Assembly: GCA_964535835.1 (NCBI GenBank)
Contig: CAZHUZ010000014.1
Span: forward strand, 1-16,841
Origin: JAPUDQ01 sp964535835
Lineage (GTDB): Bacteria; Patescibacteriota; Saccharimonadia; Saccharimonadales; Saccharimonadaceae
Reading direction: 5' to 3'
Length of the DNA stretch: 16,841 bases
Within the stretch, counting starts at the first letter, position 1; the number at the start of each line of letters is the position of its first letter. The translations under genes and the position numbers were made by a program. Positions 1 through 6,779 of this stretch are shown piece after piece. The notes under the pieces were generated by a model. The model had not been told where the DNA came from, ran no database searches, and worked only from the letters and a program-made list of their open reading frames with translations.

Positions 1-50
1 GGAAACAGAGGCGAATCAGGTGTTTGTTTTTGCCAGTACTTAGCATTCAT
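1..50 (-). CDS. 5' end of an unidentified gene coupled to the kinase-like gene (partial)
   Basis: The minus strand reads TAATG here: the last A of the upstream gene's TAA stop is the A of an ATG at 50-48. The frame stays open to the window edge and gives MNAKYWQKQTPDSPLFP, a composition typical of a real N-terminus. A one-base stop/start overlap is a common sign of translational coupling, so this is probably the next gene of the same operon. A second ATG at 46-44 in another frame is also open but is not coupled. Only 17 residues are visible and I do not recognise the family. Confidence 0.5.
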   Translation of the reverse strand, partial: MNAKYWQKQTPDSPLF

Positions 51-784
51 TAGGCTGAAACGAATTGACTGCGTGCCCATTCTAGCATGGCGAGAGCAGT
101 TGTTCGCCCTTCTCCACCGTAAGCTGTTTGACGAATGATAGCGAGAGCGTCTTCGGCACCTCTACCACCAGGAGTGTTAATTACCCATTGGACGAGACTG
201 CCGTGAGTTGCATCTGTTAACCATTCGAGACTCATTATCGCCTCCTGCAGACGTTTGTGGCGTTCATCAGAGCCACTTGGAAAACGAGCATTAAACCATG
301 TCTCCCATTGCGTGGGGTCAGTTGCCACACCAATAACTGTCGTTCGACGAAACGGCAATGTGCGCATGTAGGTGACCATACTCGAGAGAACCTCTAGTGT
401 ATTATTTTCAGACTTGTAAGCTTCTATCGTTGTGGCATAAAAATAACCAGTCGTAGGGTGCACCGACCATTGAACGAGCTCACCACGCTCAACGCGGCCG
501 AGCATATCAGTAATATTGGCATCATCGTGCGATATATAAACCATAGCCTCAGGCGTATCATCAGCTCGAGGAGGACGACTGGTTATATCGACGACGCGAG
601 TGCTGTCAGGATCCATCGCATCAATTTGTTGCATCAAAAAGGACTTGCCGCATCCAGCTGGTCCGACAAACATGACGATGTGTTTTTGCTTGATTTGTTC
701 CGTGACATTGGCGTTTGGACGATAGGCCAACTGCATAACTTTGGCGGTATCGAGACGTTGTTGGACGGATGGGCTTAAACTCAT
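50..784 (-). CDS. Guanylate-kinase-like P-loop NTPase
   Basis: A 244-residue protein with a Walker A loop at residues 41-48 (GPAGCGKS), followed at the guanylate kinase spacing by SRPPR (69-73), which matches the TTRPPR GMP-binding segment, and by a GELVQWS stretch and a TGYFYATT stretch that match the GEFLEW and NYYGT segments of the family. The family transfers phosphate from ATP to GMP. Here the lid and C-terminal part are divergent, and about 30 residues precede the P-loop, so nucleotide specificity cannot be assigned and it may not be the housekeeping gmk. The start is set by a -10 box TATAAT exactly 6 nt before the ATG. It lies downstream of the AP endonuclease gene on the same strand but appears to have its own promoter, and its TAA stop overlaps the next gene. 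Confidence 0.75.
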   Translation of the reverse strand: MSLSPSVQQRLDTAKVMQLAYRPNANVTEQIKQKHIVMFVGPAGCGKSFLMQQIDAMDPDSTRVVDITSRPPRADDTPEAMVYISHDDANITDMLGRVERGELVQWSVHPTTGYFYATTIEAYKSENNTLEVLSSMVTYMRTLPFRRTTVIGVATDPTQWETWFNARFPSGSDERHKRLQEAIMSLEWLTDATHGSLVQWVINTPGGRGAEDALAIIRQTAYGGEGRTTALAMLEWARSQFVSA

Positions 785-796
785 ACCACTATTATA
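785..796 (-). promoter_or_regulatory. -10 box of a leaderless promoter (kinase-like gene)
   Basis: On the minus strand TATAAT (796-791) is followed by AGTGGT and then ATG. The usual 6-nt gap from -10 box to transcription start puts +1 on the A of the start codon. No Shine-Dalgarno sequence is present. Confidence 0.65.
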
Positions 797-809
797 ACGG
801 AATTATTGC

Positions 810-1607
810 CTAGTCGGTCAATTCGATGCTGACAGGACAATGGTCAGATCCCATTTGCGAGGCGTGTATTTCGGCCTTTTTGATACGATCTTTGAGGCCA
901 GCGCTCACTAGCCAGTAGTCGATACGCCATCCGACGTTGCGAGCTCGTGAATTGGCAAAATGACTCCACCAGCTATAATGACCGTTACCCGCGGTAAACA
1001 TGCGAAATGTATCGACAAATCCTGCAGCTATCCAGGCATCAAAACCAGCTCGTTCTTCGTCGGTAAAGCCTTTTTTACCAATGTTTGGTTTAGGATTAGC
1101 GAGGTCATCGGGTGTATGAGCAACATTCATATCACCACAGTAGAGGACGAATTTTTTGGTTTGGAGTTCCGAGCAGTATGCAATCATGGCGTTGTCCCAC
1201 TGGACACGTAGCGGTATACGTGATAAATCATCTTTGGCATTCGGTGTGTAGGCGGTTACGACGTAAAAATCATCAAACTCTGCAGCGATCACCCTACCTT
1301 CATCGTTGCTGTGACCATAACTGTCAGCAACAAGGCCGTATCTTTCGGCTATTTGGTCTGGGATGTCATTTATAACAGAAATAGGTTTCACCTTGGTGAA
1401 AATGGCCGTCCCTGAATAGCCTTTCTTTGTCCGAGAGGAATTCCAATATTCTTTGTAATCACCGAGGTCAACAACTGCTTGCCCCTGCTCGGCTTTGGTT
1501 TCTTGCAGGCACAAAATATCTGGCTGATTCTCGGCGATAAATTTTTGCAATTCGCCCTTTTTTACGACGGCACGGATGCCGTTGACGTTCCAGGAAAATA
1601 ATCTCAT
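810..1607 (-). CDS. xth: Exonuclease III family AP endonuclease
   Basis: A 265-residue member of the ExoIII/ExoA endonuclease-exonuclease-phosphatase family, which nicks DNA 5' of abasic sites in base excision repair and often has 3'-5' exonuclease activity. The active-site set is complete by eye: N7 (WNVNG), metal ligand E36 (LQETKAE), Y120 (AYTPNA), D159 and N161 (GDMNVAH), D230 (RIDYWL), and the C-terminal D255-H256 pair (GSDHCPV). The start is placed at ATG 1607 rather than nine codons upstream, because family members begin directly with the MRLFSWNVNG strand and because a TATACT -10 box lies 7 nt before this ATG, inside the longer frame. It ends in TAG 25 bp before the kinase-like gene starts. 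Confidence 0.95.
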   Translation of the reverse strand: MRLFSWNVNGIRAVVKKGELQKFIAENQPDILCLQETKAEQGQAVVDLGDYKEYWNSSRTKKGYSGTAIFTKVKPISVINDIPDQIAERYGLVADSYGHSNDEGRVIAAEFDDFYVVTAYTPNAKDDLSRIPLRVQWDNAMIAYCSELQTKKFVLYCGDMNVAHTPDDLANPKPNIGKKGFTDEERAGFDAWIAAGFVDTFRMFTAGNGHYSWWSHFANSRARNVGWRIDYWLVSAGLKDRIKKAEIHASQMGSDHCPVSIELTD

Positions 1608-1620
1608 TACTACGAGTATA
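1608..1620 (-). promoter_or_regulatory. -10 box of a leaderless promoter (AP endonuclease)
   Basis: On the minus strand TATACT (1620-1615) is followed by CGTAGTA and the ATG at 1607. The spacing implies a transcript starting at or next to the start codon. This supports the shorter start of the gene. Confidence 0.6.
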
Positions 1621-1636
1621 GCTGATATAGTCAAAT

Positions 1637-1959
1637 TTAGAATGGTGAAAATGGACTATTTGTTTTGCGTGAAAATATGTAACGGTCATAATGAAGCTTG
1701 CCATCAAGGTCTTTTACCATATAGAAATCGCTAGGGTAAATTGTCCGTCTATGGCGACAATCTCAACAGGAAATTCAGCATTGGTAATCTCATCGGGGTC
1801 ATCGGTGATGTTTGTGTCATAATACAAATTAATACCTCTTGCGATACGTGGATCGAGGCTGATACTACCATTTTCTTCTTTGCGACAACCAATGTGCATA
1901 ATTGTACCTGCTGGTAAAGGTTGTGCTTTTTCCCAAACCACCCTCTCATACGTATTCAT
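1637..1959 (-). pseudogene. Frameshifted small gene, unknown function
   Basis: The reading frame starts with ATG at 1959, three bases after the preceding stop and behind an AAAGG Shine-Dalgarno-like sequence that overlaps that stop. It encodes about 80 residues beginning MNTYERVVWEKAQPLPAGT and stops with TAA at 1716-1714. A shift by one base near 1730 gives a sensible continuation, SDFYMVKDLDGKLHYDRYIF and a further ten residues, ending in TAA at 1639-1637. The intact product would be roughly 107 residues. I do not recognise the family. It is the downstream partner of the broken gene at 1963-2780. It could alternatively be a genuine 81-residue protein that ends at 1714, or an intact gene with a sequence error. 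The first reading frame is real-looking, and the frameshift is an inference from the quality of the continuation. Confidence 0.55.
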
Positions 1960-1962
1960 CCT

Positions 1963-2780
1963 TTATTGTTTCGCCCAACCATAATTCAAGTACTGATCCT
2001 TTAGGAATCTCTTTGTCGTGTCGATACCACTATTGTCAAAATGGACCAAGAGCTCTGCATTGGTTTTTTCTCGATCGATCTGAAATTTCCATCGCTCGGA
2101 ATGTTCGTTAAGAGCTTGTGCAAGTGCTTCGTCATCTGCTGCATCAACAACTTCTTGTTCAGTCATTTGCACAACTCGATCGTATGCAGCTCGACGCGAT
2201 CCTGTCGACATTTACGATACTCATTTTTGATAGCAGCAACCTCTTGTTGTGTGATTACATCGCCCAGGCCAGCAGCTTCATCTGCTAATTGGCTAAGAGC
2301 TTTTGGATGAGGCGTTCTCTATTTTCAGGCTGACGTAGTGATGCACGTAGTTTTCGTATATTCTCACCCCGTAATTTATCAGTAATAGCAACAAGTTTTT
2401 TGTTTTCGACGTCTTGGTAGGAGTCATCATGCTCCATTAGTTCATGTTGCTGCTCACATATTAGATCGATTTCATCAGGGGTAAATGCTTGACGATAGTC
2501 GCGCGTGCTCTTGTCCCAAGCAAGTCATTGGCTAATAAAGCGGTCAATTAATCCAAGGCACGTTGTCTGACTACACCTTTTGCGATTTCTTTAGAAGCAA
2601 ACTAATGATGTTGCGACCTGTCAAATCGGTGATAACCTCGTCTGCGTAACGTGCTGTACGATCAGCTGCTTCGTTTCTTAATATAGTGTCTGCGAGTTCT
2701 CATCGCAGATCATCAGCTTCAAATCGAGCATCATCGTGTTCTTGCTGCACCTGTAAGAGTTCATCATTTGGAGATTTCAT
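1963..2780 (-). pseudogene. Multiply broken gene, former ~270-residue helical protein
   Basis: Starting from ATG 2780 (MKSPNDELLQVQQEHDDARF), protein-like sequence continues through all three minus frames to TAA at 1965-1963. The breaks I can place are: in-frame TGA at 2702-2700; a frameshift near 2600 (into FASKEIAKGVVRQRALD); a frameshift near 2552 (into LIDRFISQ); in-frame TGA at 2527-2525 (followed by LAWDKSTRDYRQAFTPDEID); a frameshift near 2300 (into ALSQLADEAAGLGDV); and a frameshift near 2210 (into TGSRRAAYDRVVQMTEQEVV). The pieces are acidic, charged and probably mostly helical. I recognise no family. Codon sense is kept between the breaks, so the damage is recent or reflects a poor stretch of consensus. 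The last piece, 2211-1963, is open for 82 codons and could be mistaken for a gene. Confidence 0.7.
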
Positions 2781-2816
2781 ATTTTAATCTTGTAAAAAGC
2801 TAAGTATATGACGCAG

Positions 2817-2822
2817 TATAAT
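2817..2822 (+). promoter_or_regulatory. Possible upstream -10 box for pyrH
   Basis: TATAAT lies only 2 nt before an in-frame ATG at 2825. Transcription from it would start about 7 nt later, after that ATG, and give pyrH a leader of about 43 nt. This argues against using ATG 2825 as the pyrH start. Confidence 0.35.
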
Positions 2823-2856
2823 GTATGTTTCTATTGCCTGTGGCTGATGAGTATCA

Positions 2857-2872
2857 TGTTACACTTTTAGAT
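2857..2872 (+). promoter_or_regulatory. Extended -10 promoter of pyrH
   Basis: TGTTACACT (a TGn extension plus TACACT at 2860-2865) is followed by 7 nt and ATG 2873. The layout matches the other leaderless promoters in the window. No Shine-Dalgarno sequence is seen. Confidence 0.5.
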
Positions 2873-3577
2873 ATGTATAAACGTATCTTACTCAAACTCT
2901 CTGGTGAGCAATTGCAAGGCGATCATAATGGCGGATTTGATACTAATCGCGCAAAGTGGATTGCCGGTCAGATAAAAGAAACACTTGAGACGGGGGCTGA
3001 AGTAGTTGTGATGGTAGGTGGTGGTAATTATGCTCGTGGTGCCCAGCTAGCGAATGATTCAATCCAGCGTATTACCGGAGATTATATCGGGATGCTAGCG
3101 ACGATGATGAATGCGCTTGCGCTCGCAGATGTAAGTAACGCCTCGGGTGTCCCTGCTCGAGCACTTAGTACAATCAAAGCCGATCAGATCGTCGATCAAT
3201 TTACTCATCGTAGAGCGAGCAGTCATTTAACAAAAAAGAGAGTTGTGATTGTAGCGGGCGGTACGGCTCGGCCGTTTCTCACGACAGATACTGCAGCAGT
3301 GAGCCTCGCACTTGAAATGAATTGCGATGTCGTGATCAAGACGACAAAAGTTGACGGCGTCTATGATAAAGATCCCACAAAATTTCCCGAGGCCAAGAAA
3401 TACGACACAATTTCATATGACGAAGCCCTCGCAAATCCTGATATCACCGTGATGGACAAAGCAGCACTTGGGCTCGCCATGGAGCAAAGTAAGCCTGTGA
3501 TTATCTGTGATTTACTGACTGATGGTAATATTGCTCGCGCTGCTCGAGGTAATACTGTCGGTACGCTTGTGCGCTAA
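2873..3577 (+). CDS. pyrH: UMP kinase (uridylate kinase)
   Basis: Bacterial UMP kinase of the amino acid kinase fold, which phosphorylates UMP to UDP with ATP in pyrimidine nucleotide synthesis and usually forms a hexamer. The 234-residue length is normal. Motifs in order: KLSGE (8-12), GGGN (49-52), the GDYIGMLAT stretch (69-77), GGTARPFLTTDTAA (129-142, close to the GGTGNPFFTTDTAA consensus), and TTKVDGVYDKDPT (157-169). The start at 2873 is chosen because the family begins MYKRILLKLSGE. The frame could extend 16 codons upstream to 2825, but that extension has no family counterpart. It is not followed by frr; instead its TAA overlaps the stop codon of smpB on the other strand by four bases. 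Confidence 0.95.
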   Translation: MYKRILLKLSGEQLQGDHNGGFDTNRAKWIAGQIKETLETGAEVVVMVGGGNYARGAQLANDSIQRITGDYIGMLATMMNALALADVSNASGVPARALSTIKADQIVDQFTHRRASSHLTKKRVVIVAGGTARPFLTTDTAAVSLALEMNCDVVIKTTKVDGVYDKDPTKFPEAKKYDTISYDEALANPDITVMDKAALGLAMEQSKPVIICDLLTDGNIARAARGNTVGTLVR

Positions 3578-4023
3578 CGGCGTCGTGATTCGCGGTCTTG
3601 TTCGCGGCGTTTGATCGTCTCGCGTTTGTCGTAATTTTTCTTGCCTTTACCGAGTGCAATGATAAGTTTGATTTTGTGTCCTTCGGTCAGTAGTTTGGTT
3701 GGGACGATGCTCATCCCCTGTTTTTTCTTGGCGGCGAGTTGATCAATTTGCTTGCGATGGGCGAGGAGCTTGCGGGCTGTGGTGTCGACAGAGCGATGCC
3801 CGCCTCCCTTTTCGTTGATCTTGACGCTAAAACTAGCATTGTTGAGCCATAGTTCGTCGTCGCGGATAGTGACATATGAGCCTTTGAGCTGGACATGGCC
3901 ATCCCGTGCAGCACGTGTCTCTGGACCGGTGAGAACAATTCCCGTAATGAGATCTTCGAGCAATTCATAATCATACCGTGCGCGACGGTTGACGATAGCG
4001 GGACTGCTCGATTTCTTTTTCAT
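3574..4023 (-). CDS. smpB: SsrA-binding protein SmpB
   Basis: A 149-residue SmpB, the partner of tmRNA in rescuing stalled ribosomes. Visible signatures are NRRARYDY (12-19), the GIVLTGPET stretch (28-36, usually GTE), a DDELWLNN strand (55-62), RKLLAHRKQI (84-93), and the basic LGKGKKNYDKRETIKRRE segment (124-141) that leads into the C-terminal tail inserted in the ribosome. The tail is rich in Arg and Glu. It has its own leaderless-type promoter, divergent from the glycosidase gene. Its TAG stop overlaps the pyrH stop on the other strand. No tmRNA gene is seen in the window. Confidence 0.95.
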   Translation of the reverse strand: MKKKSSSPAIVNRRARYDYELLEDLITGIVLTGPETRAARDGHVQLKGSYVTIRDDELWLNNASFSVKINEKGGGHRSVDTTARKLLAHRKQIDQLAAKKKQGMSIVPTKLLTEGHKIKLIIALGKGKKNYDKRETIKRREQDRESRRR

Positions 4024-4038
4024 GTCACTACTATACCA
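4024..4038 (-). promoter_or_regulatory. Extended -10, leaderless promoter of smpB
   Basis: On the minus strand TGGTATAGT (-10 hexamer TATAGT at 4035-4030) is followed by AGTGAC and ATG 4023, exactly 6 nt, which puts the expected transcript start on the start codon. Confidence 0.65.
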
Positions 4039-4063
4039 GAGGTCGAAAGCTTGTCGCTATTTG

Positions 4064-4079
4064 TGTTACCATAACAGTA
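4064..4079 (+). promoter_or_regulatory. Extended -10 promoter of the glycosidase-glycosyltransferase operon
   Basis: TGTTACCAT (TG at 4064-4065, hexamer TACCAT at 4067-4072) is followed by 7 nt and ATG 4080. Together with the smpB promoter it fills the 56-bp divergent spacer. No Shine-Dalgarno sequence is present. Confidence 0.5.
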
Positions 4080-5615
4080 ATGGATTTTTTGAATTACAGA
4101 GATAGGCTTGATGCGGTGGTGCCGGGAGTTTCCGAGGCGTATGATGCGCTTAGGGGTGACAATAACATTGGTATCGTCACGAGTCTTGGCGCATTTTATA
4201 ATCATACAATTTTTGGTCGTGACATCGGTATGGCGGCAAAGTTCGTCTCAGATTTTGATCACAAGACAGTCTGGAATACGATTTTGACGCTGGCATCACT
4301 ACAGGGGGTGCAAAATGACCCTAAAACTCAGGAGCAAATTGGACGAATTCATCACGAGATGCGCGATTATGCGACGTGGCAAGCTCGACCATTTGAGCGT
4401 TTTGGAATGTCAATTGCTGGTGGTCTTTGGGGGATGAAAAACCAACAGATATTGACGTATTTTGCCGCTGATACTACCGCTAACTACATTAGATTGATCA
4501 ACAAATATGTTCGTCATATCGACGAGTCGATCCTTGAGCGACATGTACCAACCCGTGAAGCAAGTAGCATCCCGCTGTCGTTGTCATTGGAGCGAGCTGC
4601 GGAATGGATCGTCAATAGTGTCGATGACAAAGGATTTTTTGTTTCTCATCGATCACATCGCTGGACCCTCCCCTACCAATCATTTCAAGATTCGGTTACT
4701 GCCTATGCGCGTCGTGATCGTCATCCAATGGATACCAGTAAGCCGCATGGATTTCTTGAGGTTCAGGCATTTGCTATTGATGCACTTGAAGATGCTGCCA
4801 ATTTGCTGCCGGGTAATCCGCTCGCAAGACGTTGGCGAGAAACAGCCAAAGCTATGCGCGAGACGCTACTGACGCAGTTTTGGAATGCATCGGATACTTA
4901 TTTTTCGAGTTTGATGGTGTATGACAAAAATACCTATCGGTTTGCGAATGTTCCGAATATATCGGCGGGCTGGACGCTCAATACGTCGCTCTGGCAGCAC
5001 ATTGATCAATCAGCAGCTCGCGAGAAGATTACTGCTATTGTGAAGCGACTTTTTAGTGATGAATTTTTGACACCTGTCGGCTTGCGTACACGATCAAAAT
5101 CATTTCGAGAACCACTAGGTAATGATATTGACTATCATGGATCGCAAACTGTTTGGCCTATGTTTAATTTTATGGTGATTGAGGGATTGCGGCGTCATGG
5201 ACTCTACCGTCTTGCGGCTCAACTCGAACATCGTATCATCAACGGCGTGAATGCGATTGGTCGTTTCCCTGAGTTTATGATCGTCGATCAAGCCGAGCAA
5301 CTTTACACTCCGATGAAACATGCACGAATCAAACGCGGAGCACAGATGGTACCAGAGATAAATATTGCCTTTACGGTGGTGCCAATGATGGTATTGGCTC
5401 ACCGCAAAATGCTCAATGAATCACCCGCTACGCCGGGTATATGGCAAGAATCGCTCGAAAATTCGATTATGTCGTCAATTGATGACCAAACACTCGTTGC
5501 TCCATCAGTAGTACATGACAAACTGCAGCCCACGCCACTACGTTTGCGTCGAGCGATGGTAGGATTTCGTTCGGCACGGTATATACTACCTATTGTCATG
5601 AGGAAGCCCCGATGA
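4080..5615 (+). CDS. (alpha/alpha)6-barrel glycosidase, amylo-alpha-1,6-glucosidase-like
   Basis: A 511-residue protein resembling the glycosidase domain of glycogen-debranching-type enzymes. Visible matches are an N-terminal FGRDIGMAAKF segment (45-55), QDS around D204 followed by LEVQA around E227 (the KDS...EVQ pattern of this group, where the Asp is usually the catalytic acid), and GSQTVWPMFNFMVIEGLRRHG (354-374), equivalent to the WP...N...EGL segment. No separate N-terminal sugar-binding domain, signal peptide or membrane segment is seen, so it is probably cytoplasmic. Its TGA stop overlaps the ATG of the following glycosyltransferase (ATGA), which suggests coupled synthesis and a shared role in making or trimming a glucan or glycolipid headgroup. 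The exact substrate is not readable from the sequence. Related (alpha/alpha)6 families (GH15, GH63) are the main alternatives. Confidence 0.75.
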   Translation: MDFLNYRDRLDAVVPGVSEAYDALRGDNNIGIVTSLGAFYNHTIFGRDIGMAAKFVSDFDHKTVWNTILTLASLQGVQNDPKTQEQIGRIHHEMRDYATWQARPFERFGMSIAGGLWGMKNQQILTYFAADTTANYIRLINKYVRHIDESILERHVPTREASSIPLSLSLERAAEWIVNSVDDKGFFVSHRSHRWTLPYQSFQDSVTAYARRDRHPMDTSKPHGFLEVQAFAIDALEDAANLLPGNPLARRWRETAKAMRETLLTQFWNASDTYFSSLMVYDKNTYRFANVPNISAGWTLNTSLWQHIDQSAAREKITAIVKRLFSDEFLTPVGLRTRSKSFREPLGNDIDYHGSQTVWPMFNFMVIEGLRRHGLYRLAAQLEHRIINGVNAIGRFPEFMIVDQAEQLYTPMKHARIKRGAQMVPEINIAFTVVPMMVLAHRKMLNESPATPGIWQESLENSIMSSIDDQTLVAPSVVHDKLQPTPLRLRRAMVGFRSARYILPIVMRKPR

Positions 5616-6610
5616 AGATTGCGATGATATCAGAGAGTGAGTTTAGCGTCCAAGGTCATGGAGTGCATACGGCATATATTGAGCTGGTAAATGCTTTCAA
5701 AAAACGATCCGATGTTGAGCTAGTGGTTAATACATTTGGTTCGGCTGATATTCGTCATATCCATACCGTAGGACCGTATTCACTGGCGCATTTGTTGTTT
5801 GGGCATGGCAAAAAAGTCGTTTCTGCGCATATTATCCCCGAATCGTTGGTAGGGAGTCTGATCGGAGCAAAATATTGGTTACCGCTGGCTCGTTGGTATC
5901 TGCGGTGGTTTTATAATCGAGCCGATATCGTTCTCGCAGTGTCTGATGAAACGAAAATGGGGCTGAAATCATTAGGGGTCAAACGGCCAATTGAGGTGTT
6001 TTATAATGTTATTGATACCGCACGATATCATCGGACTGTCGAACAAAAAGCAGCAGCTCGTCACAAGCTCTCTATTGCAACTGATGCGTGGGTAGTTACC
6101 AGCAATGGTCAAGTACAGCCACGCAAACGAGTTGATACGTTTGTGCGATTAGCGCAAGAATTACCCGATATGACATTTATTTGGATAGGAGGCATACCGT
6201 TTAAAAAAGCGGCAGCTGATTATGACCTGATGAAAAAAACTATGGACAATGCACCTGATAACGCGAGATTTACTGGAGTTGTATCGATCGATGAAGTTCG
6301 TGATTATTTTCAAGCAAGCGATGTGTTTATATCGACATCTGATCAAGAGACTTTTGGTATCGCGATTGTCGAAGGAGCATCTACAGGGCTACCCGTCGTG
6401 CTTCGTGATATTCATGACTATGACAATACTTTTCGTGAGGATGCACTGATGTGTAGCGAGGAAGAATTTGTATCATGCCTCCAACAACTGCGAACAGATA
6501 AAAAGTTGTATGATCAATACGTAGCGCACTCGCATGATTTGGCTGTTCGCTATGACAGTGTGCATGGTGCCGAGAGATTGATAGAAATATATCGAAATTT
6601 GGTGAGGTAG
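5612..6610 (+). CDS. GT4-family glycosyltransferase
   Basis: A 332-residue GT-B fold retaining glycosyltransferase of family 4. The N-terminal domain starts MKIAMISESE and contains a G-rich acceptor loop (GHGVH, 15-19). The C-terminal nucleotide-sugar domain begins near 160 (SNGQVQPRKRVD) and contains the E-x7-E motif (E246 and E254 in ETFGIAIVE) followed by TGLPVV. Such enzymes transfer a sugar from a nucleotide sugar to a lipid or glycan at the cytoplasmic face of the membrane. Members of this size include diacylglycerol glucosyltransferases and related glycolipid synthases. Translation is coupled to the upstream glycosidase through ATGA. It ends in TAG ten bases before a dispersed repeat. 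Donor and acceptor are unknown. Confidence 0.85.
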   Translation: MKIAMISESEFSVQGHGVHTAYIELVNAFKKRSDVELVVNTFGSADIRHIHTVGPYSLAHLLFGHGKKVVSAHIIPESLVGSLIGAKYWLPLARWYLRWFYNRADIVLAVSDETKMGLKSLGVKRPIEVFYNVIDTARYHRTVEQKAAARHKLSIATDAWVVTSNGQVQPRKRVDTFVRLAQELPDMTFIWIGGIPFKKAAADYDLMKKTMDNAPDNARFTGVVSIDEVRDYFQASDVFISTSDQETFGIAIVEGASTGLPVVLRDIHDYDNTFREDALMCSEEEFVSCLQQLRTDKKLYDQYVAHSHDLAVRYDSVHGAERLIEIYRNLVR

Positions 6611-6619
6611 CATGTATAT

Positions 6620-6758
6620 ACGCCAGCCGCGGGTGGCAGTTGGCGGGGCAATACCTAAAACATTTTTCGTTTGACGAAAATTTTAGGGGTGGACCAGCTG
6701 TCAGGACCTGCGGAGCTGGAGCGCACTAACAAAATTTGCTGAGTAAATTTTGGGAAGC
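6620..6758 (-). repeat. Dispersed 139-bp structured element, copy A
   Basis: Read on the minus strand, this segment aligns along its whole length with 13997-14135 at about 85% identity by eye. It begins GCTTCCC 21 nt after the TAG stop of the GH-A glycosidase gene. It carries an AT-rich hairpin (AAAATTT ... AAATTTT), a GC-rich middle (CCAGCT ... AGCTGG) and a long hairpin CCTAAAA...TTTCGT-CAA-ACGAAA...TTTTAGG. It fills the space between two convergent genes. No open frame of interest lies inside it. Confidence 0.85.
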
Positions 6759-6779
6759 CACCGCCGTAAAACGTGCGGG

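Noticed and set aside
1963..2211. 82-codon minus frame as an independent gene
   Set aside because: It has no separate ribosome binding site, and protein-like sequence continues upstream in another frame. It is the C-terminal piece of the broken gene.
2500..2710. Two in-frame TGA codons in protein-like sequence (DDLR-TGA-ELAD and FISQ-TGA-LAWDK), suggesting TGA recoded to Gly as in Gracilibacteria
   Set aside because: TGA ends the genes at 5615 and 13158 within ATGA overlaps, no intact gene contains internal TGA, and the same region also carries several frameshifts. Decay or sequence error explains it better.
2825..2872. Longer N-terminus for UMP kinase from ATG 2825
   Set aside because: The family begins at MYKRILLKLSGE, the TATAAT just 2 nt before ATG 2825 would start transcription after it, and a second -10 box lies before ATG 2873.
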